From Sphingomonas sp. 32-66-10 (GTDB lineage: Bacteria; Pseudomonadota; Alphaproteobacteria; Sphingomonadales; Sphingomonadaceae): 64,000 bases of DNA. The translations under genes were made by a program, and so were the position numbers. Positions 29,554 to 38,751 of the stretch are shown one piece after another. A model generated the notes under the pieces. The model made no database searches. It was not told where the DNA came from and saw only the letters and a list, made by a program, of their open reading frames with translations. The stretch lies in the NCBI GenBank assembly GCA_002280565.1, contig NCEF01000006.1, forward strand, positions 1 to 64,000, in the 5' to 3' direction. Position 1 is the first letter of the stretch. Every line of letters starts with the position of its first letter.

Positions 29554-30168
29554 CTACGGCCCCTTGGTGATATCTTCGGTCACAACTTTTATGGTCGTCA
29601 GATATCTTTGAATATTTGATACAGGAAAGAGGTTTGTAGTGAGTAAAAAGTACCCGAGCTGTATATTGCGATCTTGCCCATACTGAGCCCTAACCCACTT
29701 CATGTATTTTTCCCGTGAGCTCGAGTTTTTGTGAGCGGCATGATGTCGAACTTCGAATATTTCGGCTATTTGTTGGCCGAAGTGCCGGCATGTTTGTAGG
29801 TAATGACACGTAGGGTCCAGCACTCCCTTGACCGACTCCCCTATGAAAGCCGCCTTCGTCCACTTGAGGAATTCTTTTGGGTTGGCTCTTGCGCCCCCTT
29901 CATGGCGCATAGCTGTGCGTGCGCCCTGTAGAGAGCGAGCGGCAACTAGAACCCTGTCGCCTGCTCCCGTTGGGAATGTCGCGCCGCAGGCAATTTTATA
30001 AGCCATTGCCGCTAGCGCGCTTTCGAAGACGGCCGCAGCCCGTATCAGAACGATTTCTGATAGCGCGTAGCGAGACGCAGCGGTGGCTGGCATGTCGTCC
30101 AGTATTTGGCTCAACCGGGCCAGCTGACCGTTAACTTCTCGCTGCGTAGCAGGCAGCGAGAAGCTCAT
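29554..30168 (-). CDS. HEPN-domain protein, probable RNase effector
   Basis: 204 aa, all-helical. The HEPN ribonuclease motif Rx4H is visible as R141-HHAA-H146 (EVRHHAAHKN). An upstream helix (LSEIVLIRAAAVFESALAAMA) is typical of MAE_28990/MAE_18760-type HEPN proteins. The ATG at 30168 directly follows the TAG stop of the DUF262 gene, so the two are co-translated. The gene is visibly AT-richer than its neighbours. HEPN proteins of this kind commonly act in antiviral or toxin systems by cutting RNA. Activity here is inferred. Confidence 0.72.
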   Translation of the reverse strand: MSFSLPATQREVNGQLARLSQILDDMPATAASRYALSEIVLIRAAAVFESALAAMAYKIACGATFPTGAGDRVLVAARSLQGARTAMRHEGGARANPKEFLKWTKAAFIGESVKGVLDPTCHYLQTCRHFGQQIAEIFEVRHHAAHKNSSSREKYMKWVRAQYGQDRNIQLGYFLLTTNLFPVSNIQRYLTTIKVVTEDITKGP

Positions 30169-31155
30169 CTAAAGATGCTTCTTTATGAAAGCGTCGCGAA
30201 TCCTGCGTGATGATATTCGCTGCGTCGTCGAAGCAACTGCGCTGCGGAATGCCTCAATCTCATTGCTCTTAAGAGCTTCATCTTTGAACTGGGCATCCAT
30301 CTTGAAAAGACTGTCCTGAAGCTTTTGCGTTGTGATATTTTTTCCGTCGAGCGCCAACATTAGAGAAAAAATCAGAGGTTGCCTCTGGAATATCGTATCA
30401 ACAATAGACCGCTTATCTAATGAGAAAATTTTCTCGAAGATATAATTTAAGCGATCTGAAATTTCCTTTTGCCGTGGGAATTCATCGTCGTTTTCCTCGT
30501 AAATTCTATCCAACGATGCCGGCGTGAAATCGGAAAGTCCATTCATCATATTCAATATGATATCAGACACGAACTGAACTTCGTTCATACGTGCGATATC
30601 ATTCGCCGTAAAAATATTGAAATTTCGCCAGAAATTTAAGCGACTGGCTGACTCGTGAATGACGAATTGCTTAAACTCACCGCTGAAGCGGGCGTTTCTT
30701 TTTTCTTGGGCATTGAGAGTCTTGCTGACTGAGTTAATGCGGGCGAATATGTCTATAACATCTTTGTCTGTTGCACCTAGCAGGAACCCAACAGAAATAG
30801 GCGTCAACAGAAACTTCTCCCTCTCGGTCGGCGTCATCTGTAAGAAACTTTTCCGCTCGCTCAATATTCCGGTTCTAGCGGTAAACTCGTCATCACAAAA
30901 TTCGATGATCGTACGCGCACGCTGCTGACCATCGACGACCTCTTTTATGCTCTTTCCTTTATCCATGTCTATTGAATGGCGAACATAGATAGCGGGAATC
31001 GGCTTACGTTCTAGAATTGTATTTATCAAATAAGCCTTTTGCGGCCGGGTCCATACGGAACGACGTTGATACCAAGGATTTAGATCCAACTTGTCGTCAC
31101 GATAGTCGTTGACGAGATCTTGAACAATCATCGACTGGTAATCAACGCGATCCAT
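30169..31155 (-). CDS. DUF262 (ParB/Srx-like) protein, partner of the HEPN gene
   Basis: 328 aa. DUF262 motifs are clear: NPWYQRRSVW (residues 26-35), IPAIYV, the ParB-like active motif VVDGQQRART (73-82), and IFARINSVSKTLNAQE (136-151). The C-terminal half is helical. The HNH DUF1524 domain found in GmrSD restriction enzymes is absent, so this is the short form. In GmrSD the DUF262 part uses nucleotide hydrolysis for regulation. Codon use (AAA, ATA, TTA-rich) and low G+C mark it as acquired. Flanking genes are ordinary chromosome. Confidence 0.85.
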   Translation of the reverse strand: MDRVDYQSMIVQDLVNDYRDDKLDLNPWYQRRSVWTRPQKAYLINTILERKPIPAIYVRHSIDMDKGKSIKEVVDGQQRARTIIEFCDDEFTARTGILSERKSFLQMTPTEREKFLLTPISVGFLLGATDKDVIDIFARINSVSKTLNAQEKRNARFSGEFKQFVIHESASRLNFWRNFNIFTANDIARMNEVQFVSDIILNMMNGLSDFTPASLDRIYEENDDEFPRQKEISDRLNYIFEKIFSLDKRSIVDTIFQRQPLIFSLMLALDGKNITTQKLQDSLFKMDAQFKDEALKSNEIEAFRSAVASTTQRISSRRIRDAFIKKHL

Positions 31156-31305
31156 GTTTTCTCTTCCGCCTGTCGGTGCCGCTGTACCCGCCCCATGGTT
31201 AAGGGACGGTCCAGTGATAACTCATTGGCGCTCTCACGCAATGAGCACCTAGCGGTACGGAACAAAAATAGAACTTTCCTACAGCCCCTGTTCCGGCATA
31301 CCTAA

Positions 31306-31338
31306 CCGGTCCTCTGCATCACATCAGCAAAGGACCGG
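31306..31338. promoter_or_regulatory. Inverted repeat before the HTH-protein gene
   Basis: CCGGTCCT (31306-31313) and AGGACCGG (31331-31338) form perfect 8-bp arms across 17 nt, ending 5 bp before the start codon at 31344. It could be an operator or an mRNA hairpin that hides the ribosome site AAAGGA. Confidence 0.4.
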
Positions 31339-31343
31339 CAGAC

Positions 31344-32603
31344 ATGAACGCTTTCACCACGCCAGAACCGGCGCCATACGACGTCTCGACCTTCAACCAC
31401 GCCGCCTTCCACGAACTCGAACCCGGCGTGCCCGATGCCCAGCGTTACGACGGCTGGACCCCCGAAAAGCAGAAACGCTTCCTCACCGCCCTCGCGCGTG
31501 GACATAACGTCACCAAGGCGTGCGCCATCGTCGGCATGTCGCGCCAGACCGCCTATGCCCTGCGCGACAGCGCACGCGGCGCGGCGTTCGCGCTGGGGTG
31601 GAAGGCGGCTCAGCTGCGCAGCCGCGATTGCCTCGCCGACGAACTGATGGACCGCGCCTTCAACGGCGTGCGTGAATCTGTCACCGGCGACGATGGCCGC
31701 ATCACCACGCGGCATCGCCACGATAACCAGCTGGCGTGGAAGATGCTCAACCGGCTCGACAAGCGCGCCGACGCCGCCTGCACCGATGCCGACGCCGCCG
31801 CCGTCCGGCTCGCCGCGGCGGACTTCGAACAATATCTCGATCTGGTCGAACAATCGGCGGCACCGGGCCGCGCCGGCCTGTTCCTCGCCGCGCGCTTCGG
31901 CGCGGCGGGGGTGGCGAGCGAGGACGACCTCGCCCCGATCCGCGCGCTCGCCCGCGCCGATCGCTGGCTGCGCACCCATGTCGACGCCGGCGCCGCCGTC
32001 CCCGCCACCGACCTCGACCCCGCCGACCGCGCCACCTGGACCGACGAACAATGGCGCCGCGCCGAAGCCATCGGCCTCGTCGCGCTCGCCTCCGAAGCCC
32101 CGCCGGAGGAGGAGGCTGACAGTTCGTCGGACACACGCGATTCTTGTCAGGATCGTCCGGACAGTGACGATGACTATCACGGTTCGGTCTGGTGGTCCGA
32201 CGAGCATCGCAGTTGGCGCACCGATTTCCCGCCACCCCCCGGCTTCGATGGCTTCGAGGAGGGTGACCCCCTCGCCGACGACTATCAACGCGAACTGACC
32301 GAGGAAGAGGAAGCCGCTGTCACGGCCGCCGACGCCCTCGAACGCGCCGAGCTGATCGCCGCCGGCCACGCCGCCCGCGAAGCCTGGCTCGCCAAAACCC
32401 GCGCGGCGGCGGGGGAGGAGGCAACTCCCAATTCCTCCCCCGAGCTTGTCTCGGGGAGGGGGACCGCCGCCGCAGGCGGTGGTGGAGGGGCCGCCCTCGC
32501 AGAGGGCGGAATTTTGTCGAGCCGTTCACGGCCGTCTGCGCGGCCGCCCCTCCACCAGCCTGCGGCTGGTCCCCCTCCCCGAGACAAGCTCGGGGAGGAA
32601 TAG
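31344..32603 (+). CDS. HTH-domain protein with palindromic-element C-terminus
   Basis: 419 aa. Residues 35-80 form a helix-turn-helix (KQKRFLTALARGHNVTKACAIVGMSRQTAYALRD), like phage terminase small subunits and related chromosomal proteins of sphingomonads. The rest is charged and disordered-looking. The last 57 codons are read from element C (32431-32601): the frame passes through the whole palindrome and the stop TAG uses its final AAT plus two more bases. The native C-terminus is thus replaced or extended. No capsid, portal or large terminase gene is near, so this is not prophage. Function is unknown. Confidence 0.72.
   Translation: MNAFTTPEPAPYDVSTFNHAAFHELEPGVPDAQRYDGWTPEKQKRFLTALARGHNVTKACAIVGMSRQTAYALRDSARGAAFALGWKAAQLRSRDCLADELMDRAFNGVRESVTGDDGRITTRHRHDNQLAWKMLNRLDKRADAACTDADAAAVRLAAADFEQYLDLVEQSAAPGRAGLFLAARFGAAGVASEDDLAPIRALARADRWLRTHVDAGAAVPATDLDPADRATWTDEQWRRAEAIGLVALASEAPPEEEADSSSDTRDSCQDRPDSDDDYHGSVWWSDEHRSWRTDFPPPPGFDGFEEGDPLADDYQRELTEEEEAAVTAADALERAELIAAGHAAREAWLAKTRAAAGEEATPNSSPELVSGRGTAAAGGGGGAALAEGGILSSRSRPSARPPLHQPAAGPPPRDKLGEE
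32431..32601. repeat. Large palindromic element, copy C
   Basis: Bounded by ATTCCTCCCC and GGGGAGGAAT. The outer arms are about 34 bp and complementary except for one extra C: ATTCCTCCCCCGAGCTTGTC with its complement at the right end. The inner part repeats GGACCGCCGCCGCAGGCGGT. Length with these ends is 171 bp, a multiple of three, and it is open in frame with the HTH-protein gene. Confidence 0.85.
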
Positions 32604-32650
32604 TCGCGCCAACCCCTTGAGCCTTTCTCCCCCCCCGCCATAACGGAGGA

Positions 32651-33136
32651 ATGCTACTCCCGGACACGCCGCTAAACCCGCTCGAACATGGCCAGCTCAA
32701 GGCGATGCGCCTGTCCGCCGCCGTCTTCTGGACGATCGCCACGCTCGTCTCAATCGGGCCGGGCTTCGCGCTTAGCCGGGCCATCGACTGGTTCCCGATC
32801 TGGCTGCTCGCCGCCGTTATCGCGCCGATTGGCCTGTGGTCGGTGCTGATCGCGACCCCGGCGCGCTGGCGACGCTGGGGCTGGGCGTGGACGGGGAAGG
32901 AACTGCACGTCGCCTCCGGCTGGCTCGCCCGCCGCCACACCATCGTCCCCGCCGCGCGCGTCCAGCATATCGACGTGACACAGGGGCCGGTCGAGCGGAT
33001 GTTCGGCGTCGCCACTTTGGTGCTGCACACCGCCGGAACCGCGAACAGTGAAGTCGACCTGCCCGGCATCACCCGCGAAACGGCGGAGGAGATCCGCGAC
33101 GCCATCCGCGACCAGCTGACGGTCGACCCATGGTGA
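32651..33136 (+). CDS. bPH2 membrane protein, YdbS-like
   Basis: 161 aa. Two membrane helices in the first 75 residues (AVFWTIATLVSIGPGFALS, WLLAAVIAPIGLWSVLIA) are followed by one bacterial PH-like domain: TGKELHVASGWLARRHTIVPAARVQHIDVTQGPVERMFGVATLVLHTAG. This is the YdbS pattern. Its stop overlaps the start of the YdbT-like gene. The YdbS-YdbT pair in Bacillus is tied to membrane stress and bacteriocin resistance. Confidence 0.88.
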   Translation: MLLPDTPLNPLEHGQLKAMRLSAAVFWTIATLVSIGPGFALSRAIDWFPIWLLAAVIAPIGLWSVLIATPARWRRWGWAWTGKELHVASGWLARRHTIVPAARVQHIDVTQGPVERMFGVATLVLHTAGTANSEVDLPGITRETAEEIRDAIRDQLTVDPW

Positions 33137-34596
33137 GCGAGGAGGTGCCCGAAGATCTGGAGGACCACGGCCCGCGCCGCGTCCACCCGCTGACCGTCGT
33201 CATCTGGTTCCTCAAAAAGGCGCCACAGAATGTCCTCGGCCTGCCCGCGATCATCGGCATCACCTCCGGCCGGGGCCTCGGCTGGATCGCCCTGGCGGCG
33301 GTGGGGATCGGTGTCGTCAGCCTGGTGTGGACGTGGATCAACTGGCGGCGCTTCACCTATGAAGTGACCGACAGCGAATTGGTGATCGAACGCGGCCTGT
33401 TGAACCGCACCCGTCGCTCGATTCCCTTGGAGCGCATCCAGGACGTCGGCATCGAACAGGGCCCGCTGTCCCGCATCTTCGGCCTCGCCGAAGTCCGCGT
33501 CGAAACCGGCGGCGGCGACAAGGACGAAGCGGTGCTGGACAGCGTCACCCTGTCCGAAGCCGCCAGACTGCGCGGCGCCCTGCGCGGGGCGCCGGTCAAG
33601 CGGGCCAGCGTCGGCCTCGATCAGCCGGTCGAGGACTCGCTGACCGAAGTGTTCGCAATGACACCCGGCCGGGTGTTGCTGCTGGGCCTGTTCAGCTTCT
33701 CGCTGGTCTGGATCGCTGCCTTGGCCACCGGCATCCAGTTCCTCGGCGATGCGATTGGTTATGGTTGGGACGAAATCGCCGATCTGGCGGAAACGGCCCA
33801 GGGCGAAGTGCAGAGCCGGTTGACCTACTCCACCGGTTTCGGCCTGTTCGGACTGGTGGTGCTGCTGGGGGTGGTGACCGGCGTGGCCCGGACGGTGCTG
33901 CGCGAATGGAATTTCAAGCTGCGCGCCGGGATCGGCCGCTTCCGCCGGACCCGCGGCCTGCTGACCCGCAGCGAAGTGGTCGTGGCGATGCGCCGCATCC
34001 AGCTGGCGCTGATCCAGCGCGGCCCGTTCCGCGGCCTGCTCGGCTGGAATGAACTGAGTGTTCAAACACTTGGCGGCAGCAACGACCCCAGCGGCCGCCA
34101 GGTCCTCGCCCCCCTGGCCCGCGATTATGAAGTGGCCGGCATCGTCGAGAAAGCGGGCCTACCCCCCTTCGAACGTTTGCCGCTCCGCCCCGTAGCCCCG
34201 GCCCACATCCTCCGGGCCCTGGTGTTGGCGATCCCCCTGCCATTGCTGGTCATCGCCGCCGCGCTGCTGCTGACCCCCTTCGCCTGGCTAGGCCTGATCC
34301 TGACCCTCCCGCCAGTCGTCACCGCCCTGCTGCAACGCAAATTCCACCGTTACGCCCTCCGCAGCGCCAGCCTGCAAGTGATGCGAGGGGTGCTAGCCCA
34401 GCGCGACTGGATCGTTCCGGTCGAAAACGTTCAGGTCGTGACCCTGCGTCAGGGCCTGATCCAGCGCTGGCTCGGCCTCGTCACCATCGACATCGACACC
34501 GCCGGGGCGAGCCTCACCAGCACCCCAGCCGTTGTCGATGTCGTTCTTGAGGACGGCGCGACCCTGGCCCGCGACCTCGCCGCCGGGATCAGTTAG
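33130..34596 (+). CDS. bPH2 membrane protein, YdbT-like
   Basis: 488 aa. Three bPH2 units are seen: one with YEVTDSELVIERGLLNRTRRSIPLERIQDVGIEQGPLSRIFGLAEVRVETGG, a second with LRAGIGRFRRTRGLLTRSEVVVAMRRIQL, and a third near AQRDWIVPVENVQVVTLRQGL. Pairs of membrane helices separate them. It overlaps the YdbS-like gene by 7 bp and the convergent hydrolase gene by 8 bp at the 3' end. Confidence 0.87.
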   Translation: MVSEEVPEDLEDHGPRRVHPLTVVIWFLKKAPQNVLGLPAIIGITSGRGLGWIALAAVGIGVVSLVWTWINWRRFTYEVTDSELVIERGLLNRTRRSIPLERIQDVGIEQGPLSRIFGLAEVRVETGGGDKDEAVLDSVTLSEAARLRGALRGAPVKRASVGLDQPVEDSLTEVFAMTPGRVLLLGLFSFSLVWIAALATGIQFLGDAIGYGWDEIADLAETAQGEVQSRLTYSTGFGLFGLVVLLGVVTGVARTVLREWNFKLRAGIGRFRRTRGLLTRSEVVVAMRRIQLALIQRGPFRGLLGWNELSVQTLGGSNDPSGRQVLAPLARDYEVAGIVEKAGLPPFERLPLRPVAPAHILRALVLAIPLPLLVIAAALLLTPFAWLGLILTLPPVVTALLQRKFHRYALRSASLQVMRGVLAQRDWIVPVENVQVVTLRQGLIQRWLGLVTIDIDTAGASLTSTPAVVDVVLEDGATLARDLAAGIS

Positions 34597-35911
34597 CGGC
34601 GGGAGTGGGGGACGGTGTCGGCGTCGGAGCCGCCTTGCGCCGCACCCCGCTCAGCACCTCCGGCGTTGCCGACGGAACCGGCGCCGGGGCAGCCGCAGCA
34701 GAAACCGGCGTCCGCCGCATGCATTGGATCGGACTGGGCCGCTTGAACTCCCCACAATTCCACAGTGCCTTGCCGAACCCCTGTTCCTTGTCCCGGAGGT
34801 AGCTGAACGACATCGCCTCGATCTGCGCCGGGGTCAGCGCCGCGCCGACCGCCGGCACCTTGGTCCGGTCGGTCCAACCGAGGAACTTGCAATAGGGCCG
34901 CTCGCCGCACGTCCGGATCGCCAGCGCCGCAAAGGCATCCGCGCCCAGCGCCTTGTCCAGAACGACATGGAAATTGTCGCCACCCGCCGCCACCGGCTTT
35001 GGCACTGCCGACTCCGGAATGGTGTCGGGGTCCAGCATCGCCGCCGGATCGACCACTCCGGCCAGCGCGACCTCGGTGCTGCTGTGGAAGGGCGACAGCG
35101 CCGCCATCTTCGCTACTACCGGCTCGGCACCGGCATAGCCCCGCCGGAAGGCGGGCGGGGTGCCCCACCAGCCGGTCCAGCGGAAGAAGAGGTGGGTGTT
35201 CACCTCTGCCACCTTGTCCAGGCTGGAACTCCAATAGGGCACCACCCAGTCGGTATGGTAATGCGTCGAATGCCCGACCTTTGCAAAGACCGATCCGGTC
35301 AGCGCCTGCCGCGCAATCGTCTGTGCCCGACCCCAGGCGGCGGGGGCGGGGGTCCGCCGCATCGCACCGTCGCAGGTGAAGGTGAACTGGCAGCCGGTAC
35401 GCCGCTCCTGCCCCTGAAACACCACGCCGCAGACCGATTTGGGGAAAGCGGGGTGGCGCATACGGTTGAGCACGACCTGCGCCACCGCCCGCTGGCCGAC
35501 CGGATCGTCGCCCGCCTCATACCAGGTCGCGGCAGCGAGGCAGTCGACCGCGCGACCGAAATCTTCGGCACCAGCGTCGAGGATCAATGGGCGCGCTGCC
35601 GGATTTGGGTCGGTGGAAAAGGGGATGGCGGCGTTGAACGTCCGTGCATCGTCCATCGACAATGCAGCGAGGCGCACCGGCTCGACCTCTGGCAGTTCGG
35701 CCTTCGGCACCACGCGTTTTGGCCGCGAAATCTCGGCGAGCACTGGCACTGCCGCAGGCGGCTCCGCTATCTGCACGACGGCCAGCGGAACTGCGATGGC
35801 CGCCAGCGCAATCGCCACGAGCGCGATCCACAGGCCCAGAGCCGGGCGGGGCGTGGTTGCCAGAGCGGGAGATGAGGTCACGGGGAGCGCGCGGTCCTTC
35901 AGCGGCAACAA
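34589..35911 (-). CDS. Membrane-anchored cell-wall hydrolase, SleB/CwlJ type
   Basis: Up to 440 aa. The N-terminal membrane helix (LGLWIALVAIALAAIAVPLAVV) anchors it. The Hydrolase_2 domain at about residues 145-270 shows the conserved opening AVDCLAAATWYEAGDDPVGQRAVAQVVLNRMRHPAFP (in part AATWYEAG), with catalytic Glu in YEAG, and VCGVVFQG, CQFTFTCDG, STHYHTDWVVPYW. A Pro/Ala-rich tail follows. These enzymes cleave peptidoglycan as lytic transglycosylases. The TTG at 35911 has no ribosome site; GTG at 35881 is an alternative start. Confidence 0.85.
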   Translation of the reverse strand: MLPLKDRALPVTSSPALATTPRPALGLWIALVAIALAAIAVPLAVVQIAEPPAAVPVLAEISRPKRVVPKAELPEVEPVRLAALSMDDARTFNAAIPFSTDPNPAARPLILDAGAEDFGRAVDCLAAATWYEAGDDPVGQRAVAQVVLNRMRHPAFPKSVCGVVFQGQERRTGCQFTFTCDGAMRRTPAPAAWGRAQTIARQALTGSVFAKVGHSTHYHTDWVVPYWSSSLDKVAEVNTHLFFRWTGWWGTPPAFRRGYAGAEPVVAKMAALSPFHSSTEVALAGVVDPAAMLDPDTIPESAVPKPVAAGGDNFHVVLDKALGADAFAALAIRTCGERPYCKFLGWTDRTKVPAVGAALTPAQIEAMSFSYLRDKEQGFGKALWNCGEFKRPSPIQCMRRTPVSAAAAPAPVPSATPEVLSGVRRKAAPTPTPSPTPAAN

Positions 35912-35997
35912 ACCAGCGGCGCTGGCCGTCGCCCTTTAGCGCAAGACGCGCTGGCGGCAAACCGCGCCCTTCGTCTGCAGCGTCGGACCGCCTCAGT

Positions 35998-36321
35998 TCA
36001 GGGCCAGAAGCCCGTCGCCTCGCACAGGTCCCACTGGTCCGCCACCTTCATCCGGCAGCTGCTGTCAATCGCACTACAGCGCGCATATTCGCGCTCATAG
36101 CGTTTGAAGCAGCTTTCCAGCGCCTTTGCTTGCGGTGCCCCCGCAGGCTTGACGGCAGTCTTAACCAGCCGCGCATCGGCAGCAGTGGCACCAGACGCGG
36201 CCACGGCCGCGACCTTCGCCCCGGCTGCCCGAACGGCCGATGTCTGTTCGCTGCCGAACACCATCGGCCACGCCAAAAACATTGCCAGCATCACGCTGAC
36301 GCAAATCATTGCATTCCGCAC
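35998..36321 (-). CDS. Small exported Cys-containing protein
   Basis: 107 aa with a GTG start at 36321, preceded by CCGGGGGGAAATC, a strong site. The signal peptide is MRNAMICVSVMLAMFLAWPMVFG. The mature C-terminus has four Cys: LESCFKRYEREYARCSAIDSSCRMKVADQWDLCEATGF, with spacing CX9CX6CX10C. This suggests two disulfides in the periplasm. No family is recognised. Confidence 0.65.
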   Translation of the reverse strand: MRNAMICVSVMLAMFLAWPMVFGSEQTSAVRAAGAKVAAVAASGATAADARLVKTAVKPAGAPQAKALESCFKRYEREYARCSAIDSSCRMKVADQWDLCEATGFWP

Positions 36322-36390
36322 GATTTCCCCCCGGAATCCGTGTTCCCCGACTCAGGACAGTTTATCCGTATCGGGACAGAATGCGAGTCA

Positions 36391-37311
36391 TTACGCCTCG
36401 GGAAGAAAGTCCGGAACGCTCAGATAACGCTCACCTGTATCATAATTGAACCCTAGCACCCGCGAACCGGCCGGAAGGTCGCCCAACTTCTTCGCAATCG
36501 CCGCCAGAGTCGCGCCCGACGAGATGCCGATCAGCATCCCTTCCTCACGCGCCGCGCGGCGGGCAAACTCCTTCGCATCGGCCGCATCGACCTGAATCGC
36601 GCCGTCGATCGAGTCGGTGTGCAGGTTCTTCGGCACGAAACCCGCTCCGATGCCCTGGATCGGATGCGGCCCCGGCTGGCCGCCGGAGATGACCGGCGAC
36701 AGTTCGGGTTCGACCGCAAATACCTTGAGCGCCGGCCAGTGCTGTTTCAACGTCTCGGCAACGCCGGTAATGTGGCCGCCGGTGCCGACACCGGTGATGA
36801 TCGCATCGGGCGGGGTATCGGCGAAGTCCTTGAGAATTTCCTGCGCCGTGGTGCGGACATGGACGTCGATATTGGCCGGATTTTCGAACTGCTGCGGCAT
36901 CCATGCGCCGGGGGTCGATTCGACGATCTCCAGCGCGCGCTCGATCGCGCCTTTCATCCCCTTTTCACGCGGGGTAAGGTCGAAGCTCGCGCCATAAGCG
37001 AGCATCAGGCGGCGGCGTTCGATGCTCATGCTTTCGGGCATCACGAGAATCAGCTTGTAGCCCTTCACCGCCGCAACCATCGCGAGGCCGACGCCGGTAT
37101 TGCCGCTGGTCGGTTCGACAATCGTGCCGCCGGGCTTCAGGCTGCCATCGGCCTCCGCCGCCTCGATCATCGCCAGGGCGATGCGGTCCTTGATCGACCC
37201 GCCGGGATTGGTGCGCTCCGACTTGATCCACACCTCGGCATCGGGGAATAGCCGGGCCACGCGGATGTGCGGGGTGTTGCCAATCGTTTCGAGGATGTTG
37301 TTCGCCTTCAT
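36391..37311 (-). CDS. cysK: Cysteine synthase A
   Basis: 306 aa from [14 protein letters not shown] at 37311. It makes cysteine from O-acetylserine and sulfide. The PLP lysine is in [30 protein letters not shown] binds substrate, [15 protein letters not shown] holds the phosphate loop, and [10 protein letters not shown] is the last conserved motif. The start overlaps the MFS stop (ATGA). The open frame extends upstream without stops into the MFS region, but that longer reading has no biological support. Confidence 0.95.
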   Translation of the reverse strand: MKANNILETIGNTPHIRVARLFPDAEVWIKSERTNPGGSIKDRIALAMIEAAEADGSLKPGGTIVEPTSGNTGVGLAMVAAVKGYKLILVMPESMSIERRRLMLAYGASFDLTPREKGMKGAIERALEIVESTPGAWMPQQFENPANIDVHVRTTAQEILKDFADTPPDAIITGVGTGGHITGVAETLKQHWPALKVFAVEPELSPVISGGQPGPHPIQGIGAGFVPKNLHTDSIDGAIQVDAADAKEFARRAAREEGMLIGISSGATLAAIAKKLGDLPAGSRVLGFNYDTGERYLSVPDFLPEA

Positions 37312-38633
37312 GCCTTGATCTCCTCTGGCGGGGGATTGTCCAACGATGCGGGCGGATCGAAGGTCCGCGCGCGCCGCAATTCGGGGAAGATACGCGCCCA
37401 CAGCGCGGTTACCAAGATGGCTGCGACGCCGCCTCCCACGGTCGCGACGACCGGACCGATCAGCGAGGCAAGAAAGCCCGAGCGTGCCTCGCCCAGCTCG
37501 TTCGAGCTGGAGATGAACAGCGTCGATACCGACCCGACCCTGCCGCGCATCGCGTCGGGCGTATGCAGCTGGATCAGCGACGAGCGGACATAGACCGAGA
37601 TCATGTCGAACCCGCCCAGCGCGATCAGGGCGACGATCGACACCAGCACTGCCGGGGCCAGTTCGCTCCCGATCATGCTCGGACCGAACCAGCGGCTCAT
37701 CAGCGGCCCGGCCCAGCCAAACACGGTGGTCGCCGCGCCGAAGCCGATGACTGCCCACAGCATCTTGACCCCGACATTGGTCTTGAGCGGACGCCAGGAC
37801 AGCACGACCGCCACCGCCACCGCACCGACCGCCGGCGCCGCGCGTAAATGGCCCAAGCCATCCGCGCCGATCATCAGCACGTCGCGGGCATAGATCGGCA
37901 GCATCGCCGTGGCCCCGCCGAGCAGCACCGCGAACATATCCAGAGAGATCGCGCCGAGGACGAGCCGGTTGCGGCGGACATAGCGCAGCCCTTCGACCAT
38001 CTGCATCAGCGGGTTGCCGATGCGCGCGATCGTGCTGCGCGCCACCGGGGTGACCAGCATCATCATCAGAAACGCGACGCCGAACAATGCGGTCGCGACC
38101 CAATAGGGGACGGCGGGACCGACGGCGTAAAGATAGCCGCCCATCGCCGGGCCGCCGATCGACCCGACCTGCCATGCCAACGCGCTCAGCGCGATCGCGG
38201 TGGGGAGCGAGGCGGCCGGGACGAGATTGGGGGCAAGTGCCTGTTGCGCCGGGCTGATGAAGGCGCGCGCGACGCCCAGCAGCGCGGCGATGCCAAACAA
38301 AGCGGGCAGGGTAATGGTGTCGGTCTGCGTCAGCCAAGCCAGAGCCGCAGCGCAGCCCAACTCCAGCGCGATCGCGGCGCGCACGATCCAGCGACGGTCG
38401 AGCCGGTCGGCAACCCAGCCGGTGACGAGGGTGAGCGCGAGCAGCGGCAGAAACTGAACCAGACCCACAAAGCCAAGCTGCAACGCCGCCTCGCGAATGC
38501 CCATCGTTTCGCGGGCAATGTCGTAGACCTGCCACCCAATGACCACGACCATCGAAAGTCCGGCCAGTGTCGATGCGAGCCGCGCGATCCAGTAGACGCG
38601 GTAATTGTGGATCGAGAAGGGATGGGCGGCCAT
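37308..38633 (-). CDS. MFS transporter, EntS/DHA3-like
   Basis: 441 aa with 12 predicted helices. It starts [33 protein letters not shown], typical of the EntS/DHA3 exporter subgroup. The loop 2-3 motif is VADRLDRR. The substrate is unknown. It is translationally coupled to cysK, though export of cysteine or its precursors is only a guess. Confidence 0.88.
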   Translation of the reverse strand: MAAHPFSIHNYRVYWIARLASTLAGLSMVVVIGWQVYDIARETMGIREAALQLGFVGLVQFLPLLALTLVTGWVADRLDRRWIVRAAIALELGCAAALAWLTQTDTITLPALFGIAALLGVARAFISPAQQALAPNLVPAASLPTAIALSALAWQVGSIGGPAMGGYLYAVGPAVPYWVATALFGVAFLMMMLVTPVARSTIARIGNPLMQMVEGLRYVRRNRLVLGAISLDMFAVLLGGATAMLPIYARDVLMIGADGLGHLRAAPAVGAVAVAVVLSWRPLKTNVGVKMLWAVIGFGAATTVFGWAGPLMSRWFGPSMIGSELAPAVLVSIVALIALGGFDMISVYVRSSLIQLHTPDAMRGRVGSVSTLFISSSNELGEARSGFLASLIGPVVATVGGGVAAILVTALWARIFPELRRARTFDPPASLDNPPPEEIKA

Positions 38634-38688
38634 GCGTTCCTGTCCGGCCGTCGGTCCCGATGACCGGCGGACGAACCGGCCTTAGGGG

Positions 38689-38739
38689 GTCGCGAACGCT
38701 TCGCGCAACGAAGTTATCGTTGCGCGCGGCGTTCGCGAC
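38689..38739. repeat. Strong hairpin downstream of the PNPOx-family gene
   Basis: Outer stem GTCGCGAACGC/GCGTTCGCGAC (38689-38699 with 38729-38739), a 2x2 internal loop, and inner stem CGCGCAACGA/TCGTTGCGCG around a 5-nt loop. It lacks a T-run on either strand. It may stabilise the 3' end of the minus-strand transcript. Confidence 0.7.
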
Positions 38740-38751
38740 GGTTGGCGTGGG

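Noticed and set aside
31344-32603. Prophage remnant based on the terminase-small-subunit-like HTH
   Set aside because: No integrase, portal, capsid or tail gene is nearby, and such HTH proteins occur alone in sphingomonad chromosomes.
36391-38535. 714-codon frame joining cysK to upstream sequence
   Set aside because: The first 400 codons are the wrong frame of the MFS gene. CysK starts at 37311 where the family N-terminus begins.
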